From Ephydatia muelleri (Eukaryota > Porifera > Demospongiae > Spongillida > Spongillidae): a DNA stretch of 64,000 bases. Location: positions 6,402,814 to 6,466,813 of the forward strand of contig JABACO010000016.1 in assembly GCA_013339895.1 (NCBI GenBank). The letters run 5' to 3'. The notes below the pieces were generated by a model that was not told the DNA's origin, did no database searches, and was given only the letters and a program-made list of their open reading frames with translations. Below are positions 1-11,204 of the stretch, piece by piece. The position numbers and the translations under genes were made by a program. Every line of letters starts with the position of its first letter. Positions within the stretch are counted from its first letter, which is position 1.

Positions 1-39
1 TAGGCTTTAATTGCGTTAATTGTTTTTATGTCAATCACC

Positions 40-240
40 TTGGTGCTTGGTTTACTATGGAAATGTATGGGCTTATGCTCGGGTATTGGTACTCTTTGTT
101 TAAGTTACTCACGCTATGAGGGCTCAAGTAAAAATCATGTGTTAGAGCACAATAGTATATGTCTAGACGGCACTCTGAACTAATGTAACACACCTAAACC
201 AAACGTAAGCCCATACTTCTCCATAGTAAATGGGCACCAA
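40..240. repeat. Short inverted-repeat element (MITE-like)
   Basis: The left end reads TTGGTGC, then TTTACTATGGAAATGTATGG. The right end is its reverse complement with a few differences (CCATACTTCTCCATAGTAAA, then GCACCAA). About 35 bp at each end pair around a non-coding core. No open frame is present. A target-site duplication could not be defined. Confidence 0.6.
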
Positions 241-1448
241 TATGGCGGACTAATTAGATGATGAAAGAGCTCTATAGGCTAAAACGTGTATGCATTAAAA
301 AAAGAGGTTGCGGTAGTATGCATATAAGTGCGAGTAGGTGGTGGCCAGTGGATGTCACTCCTAGTGTGTGTGTGTGTGTGCGTGTGTGTGTGTGCATGTG
401 TGTGTGTGTGTTGTGTGTGTGTATATAATTATAATTATAATATGGAAAAATGTATATATGTTTTTCTGTGTTTTGTCATGATCTCATGGTACCATACAAT
501 CCATTTCCTTGCATACATTTGTAGTGGAGCTGGTCATTTGCGCTGTTGGCAACACCTCAAAGACCTACCAATATGAAGTAAATACAGAAGACTGTAGACA
601 CATCAGGTTCTAATATGTACATGTACATGAATGATGATTGGTGTGGTTGCAGATTGTAAATTCATTCACTACATAATGGGTACAGGAGGAAGGTAGCCCC
701 CAACAACAATGAATAATTAAACACGTTTATTCACGACAAACACGTACAGGCGTTCAAAATACAGTTTTTTCACATGCATTTCTTTCTGCTTGGAGAATGC
801 GTTGCACCTTGCCCATGTGATGCAACTCTTCATTTTGATCGGGAACTCAACAGCACACCCACACAATTTTGGTCGTACTTCACGTACCATTCATCTGTGA
901 AGTATCTGCCATCAAAATCGTCTGTTTGCATTTTAAGGGAAAGGCGATTTTTCTAATAGTTCCAGCCGTTAAGGAGCGACCGATGTGGAAAATAAACTGA
1001 CTTGCACTGTCTAAAACAGTTCGCATTAATGGTTGCATGTGGGTTACCAAACGCCCTATTAATATAAATTAAATCGCCGGCCTGTGTATAACGCACCTTA
1101 AGAGAGCAGGCGTGACACTTCTGTGAGACACCCACGATGCTTCTTCCTTAGGGTAGTCTTGCCATAGAACGAGAAACTCGCGTTTTTCACCCTACTTGGA
1201 TCGACCCCATGACACAGACACTAATCGATCGATATACTAACCTTCTTTCGTGACGTTACAATCCTTTCGACAGTTCGACTGGATAGTACCCATGCCAGCG
1301 AGTGTAGTCTCCAGGCTGGACCGCTACTCATTCTACATGTGTATTAATGCTATTAACTTAATTCATATACGCGCGGTGGGTAGCTCTCCATGCGTATAAT
1401 AATAATAAATAAGTTAACGATGGTCATTTCATCATATCGATCGTTGAA
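241..1448. other. Intergenic stretch, no gene recognised
   Basis: It contains an interrupted (TG)n tract at about 365-422 followed by a short AT-rich stretch. Open frames here are short and show no family signature. The last 300 bases would hold the promoter and 5' UTR of the gene starting at 1449; no clear TATA box stands out. Confidence 0.5.
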
Positions 1449-2705
1449 ATGACAGGTGGTGCTGCAGGAGCCACCTCCCTCCCGTGGGACGAGAGGGATC
1501 TTCCGTGTGTTACTATTGGTAATGCAAGAAAAACAAAGAACGCACGCATTTCTGCAAATAGTGAACTGCTACTTACACTTAGCGTGCCAAATGTACTGTT
1601 GTGTAAATGGCACTACGAAAAGCAGCAAAAGCTTATATGTGTGCTGAATGCCTCCGTTATACAGCACGCTGTTGCAATCCGCGAAAATTGCGAGAGACTT
1701 GAAACTCACTTGCAAGCATTGTGCCGTAAGGTCGGTTCGCTTTACCGATCAACTACTGGACGAAAAAAGCGCTCCATTTTAGAAGGTCAAACAAATATTT
1801 TTGTTCTTAATGGTGAGACGGTACCATACGATGAACATTCTACGTTGCTGGAGGATTTTGCAACTGTTGTACTTAAATGCGAAGGTCTGGAATCGGAAAT
1901 TGATAACTTGCGTGAAGCTTTAATAGCTCAAGCACAAAAGCAGCACCACGAAACACACAATGAACTCGTTCTAATGAACAGAGGTAGACGACTTGATGAG
2001 TTATCCACCCGACAGGCCAGAAGAAAGCTAAAACAACTGCAGGCAAATGTTGAATCCGTTTTGTGGTTTGCTGAAAGTTTTGGCGTCAAACCCACAGAAC
2101 TTCATTTGGAACGTGTTCCGTCTGCAATCCCCGTCACAATCCAACTACATGTATGCAGCAGTCGTCCAACCATAACTGCATCCACCAGCTCCAGTCCATC
2201 CACAGCCAACACATCTGGCCCCAGCTCCAGTCCATCCACCAGCTCCAGTCCATCCACCAGCTCCAGTCCATCCACCAGCTCCAGTCCATCCACCAGCTCC
2301 AGTCCATCCACCAGCTCCAGTCCATCCACCAGCTCCAGTCCATCCACCCCATCTGAAAATGAAGATTGAACCAAACTGATGCAGGTAACATCATAATACA
2401 GTACAATGAAAGCCACATGCATACAAACCACATACAGATGGCAACCTCTCTCCAGGATGTGTTTTATATGCTCACAAATGCATACACACACAAACACACA
2501 ACACACACCACACACACACATGCAACAACTGATGCAGATGTCAGTTTTGACAAAACAAAACATCAGCATTGGTGCCTTCACATGGGTATACAAGTACACA
2601 CACACACTGACACCCATGCACATATACACTGATGATGTAGATGTCAGTTTTGATAAACAAAACCTCAGCATAGCTTTGATGTTATAGGCCCCTCCCACTC
2701 ATTGT

Positions 2706-2741
<36 letters not shown>

Positions 2742-3130
2742 ATGCACATGTACACTGATGTAGATGTAAACGTTTTGACAACACATTGCTTTGAGGTTAG
2801 GCTTCCTCCTACTGTACAAGTATTGTGCCAATACACACACACACACTGACACACACACACACTGACACACACACACATGCATACACACACTGACACACAC
2901 TGACACACACTGACACACACACATGCACATGTACACTGATGACTGTTATCAATGTAGATGTCAGTTTTGACAAACAAAACCTCAGCATTGCTTTGATGTT
3001 ATAGCCCCTCCCACTCATATTGTGCCACTGACCATGCACATGTACACTGGTGACTGTGTAGATGTCAGTTTTGACAAACAAAACCTCAGCACTGCTTTGA
3101 TGTTATAGGCCCCTCCCACAAGTATTGTGC

Positions 3131-3198
<68 letters not shown>

Positions 3199-5703
3199 CA
3201 CACACGTACACATACATGTACATGTTATCGTATATGCATAGTATAAACAAGCATTGCATATCCTCTGAAATTAGGGTCCCTCCCACAAGTTTTGTACACA
3301 CACGTACATACACACATGCACACTGTCGCACACACTGACACACACATTGACACACTCCTACTCTATAGTTCATAATATTCAGACTTGGCATAAACAGCAA
3401 TCTGACCAGCCTAGTGTAATGTGTATTTTTGAAGCTCTAATTTAATCTTATGTATCGTTTCACACAGGTATTGTATCTGATGGATAGATTTAATGTCAGT
3501 GATGAATTTTATCATGAGCTGTCCATGTTTCTACCTGCAACACCACGGTCCTATCAAATAAAGAAAGTTCGAACACAGCAGAACAAATAATTAAAGACCA
3601 GAATTCACCGCGTACCCACACCACATCATGGTGTATATTGTTCTATAAAGGAGAGGTTATGTGATGAAATAGAACAGCTAGTAAGCAACATTTGAACTAT
3701 ATGGCTGTTTTTTACTATACAACATGCTGCATTCCATGCATATGTTTTGTTAGGTGGAACTAAATCCAGATTGGAGACAAGAAGTGATTCGAGTAAAATT
3801 GAGTGGAGATGGTGCAAAGTTCAGCAGATGCTCCAGCTTTTTTCAGTTGTCGTTTTCTTTACTTAACCTCCAACAACGTGTATTGTCACCACAAGGTTTG
3901 CATTGTACAAGGTTGCTATAAGTGATGTTCATATTATTCTCCATAGATAACCACACAATAGCAGTGGTGAACATGCCAGAGAAGTACGATCTCCTAGAAG
4001 CAGCACTTGATCCTGTCCTCTCAGAGATCAAAGAACTAATGGCCTTGAAAGTGGTACAAGTTGGCGGGAAGAGTTACGAATTGGAGTTCTATTTAGGAGG
4101 AGATCTGAAGGTAATGAGCCTACACTTATAATGTTATCACTAACATTTTCATTACGATCGAATTATAGTTTTTGCTACTATTTTTGGGGTTTGCCCAGGC
4201 CAACTCTAAGTATTCCTGCATTTGGTGTCTGGTACCGTCAAGTGATCGGTATGGTTAAATACTACATCTTTGGTTGCATACATGTACTAATCTAATGCAT
4301 ACTAGTTTTGTGCACATCTTATCCACTGTATTTTGCAGTTGGGACACTTCCAAACTGCATCCATCAAGGTCAATTGAGGACATCGAAGCTTGTGCCGCTA
4401 CCAATGAGTACAGTGTCAAGTACCCACCACTCCTATCTATTGACCTAGACCATGTCGTGCCTGATGAGCTTCACCTGTTCCTACGAATAATGGACATCCT
4501 CATTGAAAATCTAATATCATATGCAGTGGAATTGGACATCAGGGCAACCCGAAAGCAGACAGACCTCCTTCAGGGAGCAACACTTAAAAAGGTGCAGGCA
4601 AGTATCCAGTCTTGTGGTGTGTCCTTCCAGATCTGGAAGAAAAAAGAGAAGCCAGGAGAGCTTGACTGGACGTCTCTTGGAGGTGCACAAAAACGAAAGG
4701 TCCTATCGTTACTGCCAGCACAATTTCCTAATATCCTACCTCCTGAAACCTGTCAACGTGTAGCTCAATTGTGGAAGGTATATGCACTATGCTTGTGATG
4801 CACAGCACCTGTTATAGACATGTACATATTATTTTCTAGGACTTTGAGGAGACATACAGTGCCATAAGTAGCTGGACACCTGACAGTACGGTCATTGAGA
4901 CAAAGGTGGGGTTAAATCACAAATAATGATTCTAATTTAGTAGATACATGTGCTAATTCATTCAGGCAAAGAAATGGATTGCAGATTTTGTAGCCTTATC
5001 AGGGATGTCACAGGGCTATCAACGGACTAATGTCACACCGTACATGCATCTCATGGCCATACACATACCGCAGATGGTGGCATTACATGGAAATGTAAAA
5101 CAGTTCAGCTGCCAAGGTGAATGTAAAATTATGCACATACCTGCAACCTAATCTACCAAGGTGTGTATGAACTTCATCTAGTACCACAGCCGCATTATAT
5201 TTATTGGGTGGGAGGGAATATACAACTATGTACATAACATGCAGGCCCATAGCCAGGAAGTCTGGCGGGGACGATCAATTTATAGGACTGTGGGGGGAGG
5301 GTGATTGACCAATCCCCCCTGGCTACGGGCCTGAGATGTGCATGTATTTGAACAACAGTAACAACTTCATATACCATTCAGCTTTGACTACAATATTGTG
5401 CCATACCTACCAACTGGTGAATCCTGTGTACAGAACCTAAGAATTTATTGTATGGCTTTATATGCACATGTACATGTATGACATACTTATTCTACAGGTG
5501 TTGAGAAATTAAATGATGTCTCAAAGAGAAGCTACTTCAGCTCCTGTAAATGGAACCCAGCTGAGGAAATCATGCTCACCGAGCAACGCATGGGTATAAA
5601 TTCTCTTCTCGTCCGAAAAAGAAGAGCATACACAAAACAAGATCATAAATACTGGAGCCAAAGAATAATACAAACTAGGAAGCAGCGACGTACATGTATT
5701 TAA
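1449..5703 (+). CDS. Nine-exon uncharacterised protein, probably transposon-derived
   Basis: Exon 1 starts at ATG 1449 and encodes a basic, coiled-coil-prone region (KRQ/E-rich, with RRLDELSTRQARRKLKQLQ) followed by Ser/Pro/Thr repeats. Further exons with GT-AG borders and consistent phases are 3468-3680, 3754-3895, 3947-4110, 4169-4248, 4339-4777, 4840-4905, 4966-5116 and 5498-5703 (TAA). Characteristic segments are YLMDRFNVSDEFYHELSMF, KLSGDGAKFSR, YELEFYLGGDLK, SKYSCIWC, PPLLSIDLDHVVPDELHLFL and GVEKLNDVSKRSYF. From memory this protein type recurs in many copies in cnidarian and other invertebrate genomes, which suggests mobile-element origin; no function is known to me. There is an in-frame TAA at 3588-3590 in exon 2. 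The exon 1 frame closes at 2367-2369, so its true donor is unclear. Either the copy is decaying or the first intron is spliced differently from what I can see. Confidence 0.6.
2167..2358 (+). repeat. 18-bp coding tandem repeat (Ser-Ser-Ser-Pro-Ser-Thr)
   Basis: An 18-bp unit (CAGCTCCAGTCCATCCAC) is repeated about eight times, nearly without mismatch, with a slightly different unit at the 5' end. In the gene frame it encodes six-residue SSSPST blocks. It gives long spurious open frames in the other frames and on the other strand. Confidence 0.85.
2480..3360. repeat. Minisatellite plus (CA)n block in intron 1
   Basis: A composite unit recurs about five or six times. It consists of ATGTAGATGTCAGTTTTGAC, an AAACCTCAGCAT/GCTTTGATGTTATAGG part, CCCCTCCCAC, a TATTGTGC part, and a variable (CA)n run ending in CATGCACATGTACACTG. 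Unit length varies mainly through the (CA)n part, the longest run being about 3133-3205. It lies between exons 1 and 2 of the gene at 1449. Confidence 0.8.
5242..5335. repeat. Hairpin MITE with CAGGCCC ends
   Basis: CAGGCCCATAGCCAGG at the left pairs with CCTGGCTACGGGCCTG at the right, around a roughly 60-bp G-rich core. It sits in the last intron of the gene at 1449. The same termini flank the poly-C element at about 57.0-57.26 kb, so this is a family. Confidence 0.7.
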
Positions 5704-8473
5704 TGATGGATTTGCACTACATGCTCAAGTATATGAGGTTTAGAGTTCTAGAAGTACACGATGTATCTCACATGTCACACGAGTTGGCCCATGTATGGAC
5801 ATTACAATTCTTTGTTCACACTACAATCTAGAGCAAATGTAACGTTCTTCTGAGTGCTGAGGGTTCAATTAATGGAGGTGAGAGACAAATTCTTACCAGC
5901 TAGCCAGTAGGGTTGCTGTATATATATGATGCTGGTAAAGTAAATTTCTTTATCAATATGCCGGACTTCAAATAAACTAGTACAGCTCATTCGCATGCTT
6001 GCACAACCAGCTTGGACGAAACTCTAGAACCAAAATTCACACTCAGAGACTCAGCTTAATCGCTCAAGGACTTCTGAAATAACACACATGATGTGGCAAA
6101 GAGTTTGTAGGAATCGTTTTTCACTGACATCAACTATACCATGGATCGCAAAAGGGACTACAAGATTGTTTTCAATATAGCAACCTACGCTTACGCAGCA
6201 AGAATCACTGCTCATAACCAATCGATGGAAACGAGTACCAACCTTACAATAAAGTTACGTACCGTTCAAACAGTCTTATTATAGCACACACATACACACC
6301 CCAGGGCAGTGTCCATAATCAGTGCCTGTTAGGAAAGAAAGGCATACAGGTAGTGTCATAGCATGTTACCAGAACCTGGGGGTGATTCATACATGTACAT
6401 ATATATATTGTTTGTAAGCCATCAGTACATAAGCATCTACTTAATAGAAACATCCTGTGTGTGACTTACTAATTCAGTCCACAACACAACATCATGTGTG
6501 TGAGAGCAAATGATTTGGTTCAATTGTACGTCTTGTAAGAAGCTGTAGAATGTGAGGGGGTGGGGTGGAGGAGCATAAAAAGAAAGTGGACAGTGAACAG
6601 TTATAAAAGTTCATATGTCTTAGCTTTCCCTTCTATACTGTTCTGCATGGATCACAATTTATTTCAAGACTGTTTAAGGAAAGAAATGCTGGGCATAAAC
6701 AGTCACAGACTTCAGGCATACTGTACTGGCTGTAAATGGATGCATGAGACTCCCAAACATCCCTTATCACACTGAGGTATCCACCCACAGTTACACAATC
6801 AGAAGCCACAATGGTTTCAATGGTTGGTGGGTTATCATTGAAATAAATTATGTCATGCTACTTTGACAACATAGATATACATATACACACACAACTACAC
6901 ACCTACAAGCACACACACACACACACATCACTCACAAAACACATACACATGCACATGTGCACACACACACACACACACACACACACAATTTCAAAGGACC
7001 TCAGTATTATCAGATGAAGGATTAACTGTCATAACCACAAAATTTACATCTCTAAAGAACCACAACTGCAGTAGGGCCATCCTAGTTCATCCATCGGTGA
7101 GATATGGGGTGGGGAGAGAGGGGAGAGAGGGAGGGAGGGAAGGAGGAGGAGGGGAGGGAGAAGGGGAGGGAGGAGGGAAAGGGGGAAATTTTACAGAGAA
7201 GAGGAAGGTGTGGGGAAAGGAGACTGAGGGAGAGGGAGAGTAAATAAAAGACACCATCAAAAACCATATTGCAAGATTGGTAGACTTTTCCACCACAATA
7301 ACTTTACTAAGATCATTGGTGTAAGGCTTACTTGCACTTCAACCTAGTCATCACACTTGATGGAATGGGACAGGGCCAGGAGGACATTGACCATGTCCTT
7401 TAGGGTGGAGTGTTGATTGCCCTCTTCCAGGGTGTTCAGCTGTTGTACCTCCCTGGGTTTCCTGCAAGACCTCAGCTGCCTTGTCTCTATGGCAATGGGA
7501 TATTTCCTGTCCCTCAAGACTGCAGTGATTGGAGAAATGTTTCAAGGGCTGGACTGGCATGGCAGGAACAGACAGCACATCATCATAGTACAGTATGGAC
7601 ATAGAGTACTTGGGAAGGGAATGGAATTGGGTAGCCTCGTGATGAGGTTGTGACTGCTGCAGGGATGAATTATGATACAGGAACAGAGGACTGGATACCC
7701 CCATCACCACTGCCACTCAAGCTCCCTAAATCAGAGGGGTGATAGGCAGTGTCTGGGAGAAGGAGGAGAGGTGACTGGCTGGACTGAACCCCAGGAGATT
7801 TGTGCCAGTCTTGTTACTTGAGGCTGGGGACCTTGGCTTTTAGGTGGTGTCATTGAGTCCCTTACAGAGGTGGGTGGTGTTGCTTGACTGGAGGTGTGGA
7901 AGGTGGGAGGGTGGAAGTGGCTATCATAACTGTCCTGGCTCAAGAAGCAGGTCTTGTTGTGACTAGGGTTCACTGCTGAGGCCAGCAAGCTGGCCGGCTT
8001 GTTGTCCTTCCCAGAGCCTTAACCTCACTTCAGCCCACTGGTGCTTAGGACTCTATACAACATCACCACTGTCTACCATTGACTAGAAGCAGTTAACAAA
8101 CTAGCAACCTCCAGTCATGACGGTAGGATCTCTGGTGCCAGTGGGACTTCCCAATTAGGAAGAGTACCCACTTAAGTAAAACAACATCAAACTCATAGGG
8201 TTCCTCCATTACCACACAAATTTCCAGTCCACACACATTCTAAATAACGCCCACTACATTTTAAATCATTCGATGGATACAATTCACCCACCTCTATTGC
8301 CCAAAAGTCTATCCTTGTCCTCTGTTGCTATTGGTATCCGCGCGCGTATGCTGACGTACGTCGCGTCCGACGGTACCAGAGAGCAGTTAATACCATAATG
8401 ACGAATTCTATATCCTACGAGACAGCTCTCGGACACGTTTTGCTTATCAAATTTTTAACTATATGTTTCAAAA
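5704..8473. other. Long intergenic stretch with simple repeats
   Basis: It holds (CA)n at about 6905-6987 and a purine-only G/A tract at 7105-7245. Between 7341 and 8010 the minus strand has two adjacent open frames (7351-7716 and 7731-7988) rich in Ser, Pro and His. They could be a terminal exon of an unseen minus-strand gene, but no domain is recognisable. The end of this stretch, upstream of 8474, should contain the chromodomain gene promoter. Confidence 0.4.
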
Positions 8474-9127
8474 ATGGCTAGCCAATTCTATGAGGTGGAG
8501 AGAATCGTGGCATCGCGGAAAAAGGTAATTGCTTATTTGCATACATATTACCTACCTTTGTGGTTTTATGCAGGGTACAAAATTGGAGTATTTAGTTCTA
8601 TGGACGGACTATCCAAAGGAACAGGCATCTTGGGTGCGACATAAAGATGTCACTCCTGCCCTCCTACGGTACACTTAATGTACATGCATATTATTATTTG
8701 TATACTACTATGCAAACTTTACAGGTCGTTCGTAAACCCAACGCCGTCCATTCGTGTTGTGTTGGACTGTGTTAGTGTATTCATGCATCATGTTGGCAGT
8801 TCCTTATCGGCAGGCACGATAAGGAGAAATCAACTGAGAATCGACATGCCAAGTGACGTCTTCCGTTTCTTATTTGATGGCAAAGGAAAATCAGTAGGCC
8901 AAGGATATAAAGAATATGAGCTGTGCGAATTTGATGATAAGTACTTCACCAATGACTGGTATGCTAGTTATGATGCCAATGGTGACGGCTGTGCTATTGA
9001 CTTTCCCTTAAGAATGAAAAGTAGTGTTAGTTGGTCAAGAAGCCAACGTTTTATGAAGAACAAAGAACTGGTTAAAAAAATATATTTTGAACGAGTGTAC
9101 ATTTATGTTGTTAAAAAACGTATCTAG
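8474..9127 (+). CDS. Short chromodomain protein, three exons
   Basis: Exon 1 (8474-8525) starts MASQFYEVERIVASRKK; exon 2 (8575-8668) continues GTKLEYLVLWTDYP and SWVRHKDVTPALL; exon 3 (8725-9127) ends in TAG. Residues of about 6-50 match a chromodomain: YEVERI strand, LVLW aromatic-cage strand, and W of SWV. Such domains bind methylated histone tails or act as targeting modules. The roughly 130 residues after it (PTPSIRVVLDCVSVFMHHV onward) are not recognised. Exons 2 and 3 join in phase. The join of exons 1 and 2 is off by one base: the run of six A's at 8519-8524 would need to be five for the chromodomain frame to hold. This is either a frameshift or a homopolymer error in the assembly. 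Confidence 0.65.
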
Positions 9128-9769
9128 CATGTGTATATATCTCTTTGTGAACGATGTAGTACAGTAGTACATTAAATTATGTTTACATACTTGACACATG
9201 CGCAAATAAGATAATGAGACGCAGGTGAGGGTCAGCCTAGTCTCCTCCCTTTGTGTAGTAACATGCACTTGCATAATATTTTTTAATGCTGGAGTCCCAA
9301 ATCTAATCATTCAATGGTGGGGTGAGGGGGAGGGAGGAGAGTAGTGAGAGTGGAGCAGAAAACACTAGTGTAGAGGGACTGAGACTGAAGGAGAGATAAG
9401 GGTGCAAGGTCATTGTTTGAGGTTGCCAAACCAAAGTACATGTATGGATGAGACCTTTCCTAGTTTTTATTACAAGCTATAAGAGTTCTATCTATGATGG
9501 ATGTGTGCTTCATGGGAGAAGATATGCTAGTTGCCTACTCGATTTGACCTGTCCAGCTGAATGGCATTACTCACTGTCGATGTTTCTGGTCTGTATTGTA
9601 TAAATGTCATTGGAATAGCTGACTGCTAGTTTAAATGACTTGGGACCATAAAATTTAGCACACACATGTGCATAGTTCTGAAAGAACTTAAGTCCTTGGA
9701 CAGGATGAATTGTGATTCCAGTTTGCAGAATGCAGCAGTTGCTTGTAACATACCACCCGAACCTCTGAG

Positions 9770-9830
<61 letters not shown>

Positions 9831-11204
9831 CATCTTTTGAAGTACTGTATCCCACCATCCATGAATTCTATTGTGATAAAACTTGGCAGGCTTCACTACA
9901 AAGATATCTGTACATAGGGCACATGCAGTGAACGAAGTCATGGGATTGGCAAAGTTTCCAGAAGGATTAAATACCTACATATACTTGTAAAAGCAGTTAC
10001 ACATGTACAGGGTGAGGTATGTATTATACATGTATATGACTTCAGTGTTACTAGAAAGGTATGTCCACAGGTAGAATGTCTATCAGGCCACCTTTTCTTT
10101 AGTAATGCAAACGCAAAAGCAGGTGGGATAGAGTATACCAGTACATGTATATATTGACAGGTCAGACTTGCAACCACAGCAGTTGCAAAGGGCTGGCCTG
10201 TGGTTTTGTTGCATCACAGTAATGTGGGTTTTGCTAAAACCACTATTTGGAGATAAAAGAAACCATGTAGACTGTAAGGCTCTGGGCTTATTTACCTGCA
10301 TCTGGTTGCCAGAGCATTTATTACACTATTTTCATGCATGTACATACAGTTCTCTTCAGGGAACAAAACAAAGCATCATGTAAATCTTATACTGGTTCCC
10401 AATATCAAAAAACTGACAAGTGAAGTACACACACTCACTATCATAAACTCCTGCTTATCCTGTGAACCATATTTGTGGCTAGATGTTGAAATCCATATCA
10501 TATAGTCAATTTGAAAACTGTGAGACAATCTCATACAGATATGGGGTCAAGATTGTCAACCTGACAATCACAAATGCATGGCCCATTTAGAGGAGCAACC
10601 CAATTAGACTCTATGGACACATACATGCCCAACACAAACACACATACTCACACACTATATATGCCACTCACACAGCATACTACACACACATATACCACAC
10701 AAAAATATACATACAAAAACAAGTTCATAAGCATGTGCACAAGGGAACTGGTGGGAACACTGAAAATAAGTGCACGTGTTGGTTATAGCGCTTAAATTTT
10801 TCTACCAAATGCAAATGGAGGTAAAGTGGCTGGGAGAAATGGGTTTGAAAGGACATACACACAGTACACAAACACTCACCAAACACACTGTTCATGCACC
10901 CAACATGTGTGTACACACTATACACATGCACACACATGCATAAGACCAACCACACATAAGCAAACTCATCCCATATGCAACATAAACATACTACAAAAAC
11001 ACACATTTATTGTACACGCATACCTAATGTGCATGTCATTGGAAAATGCTATCCTCTCCCCCCAAAGAAGCAACATGGTTCCCCCCCTCCCCCCCCCCCC
11101 CCCCCCTTCACCCGCAGGACAAAGGAGTGAACATTGATCAAAATAGTGGGTAGTGTGGGAATTACATACGTAGTACATACACACACCCATATGAATACAT
11201 TTGA
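9128..11204. other. Intergenic stretch with microsatellites
   Basis: It contains (TG)n at about 9772-9828, CA-rich sequence at 10630-10960 and a poly-C run at about 11083-11106. Open frames here are short or consist of translated repeats. I see no gene. Confidence 0.5.

Noticed and set aside
2102-2698. Minus-strand 198-residue frame with repeated DGLELV
   Set aside because: It is the antisense shadow of the 18-bp coding repeat in exon 1 plus CA-rich sequence.
7351-7988. Two adjacent minus-strand frames rich in Ser, Pro and His
   Set aside because: No domain, no convincing splice sites and no partner exons. Kept only as a remark in the intergenic entry.
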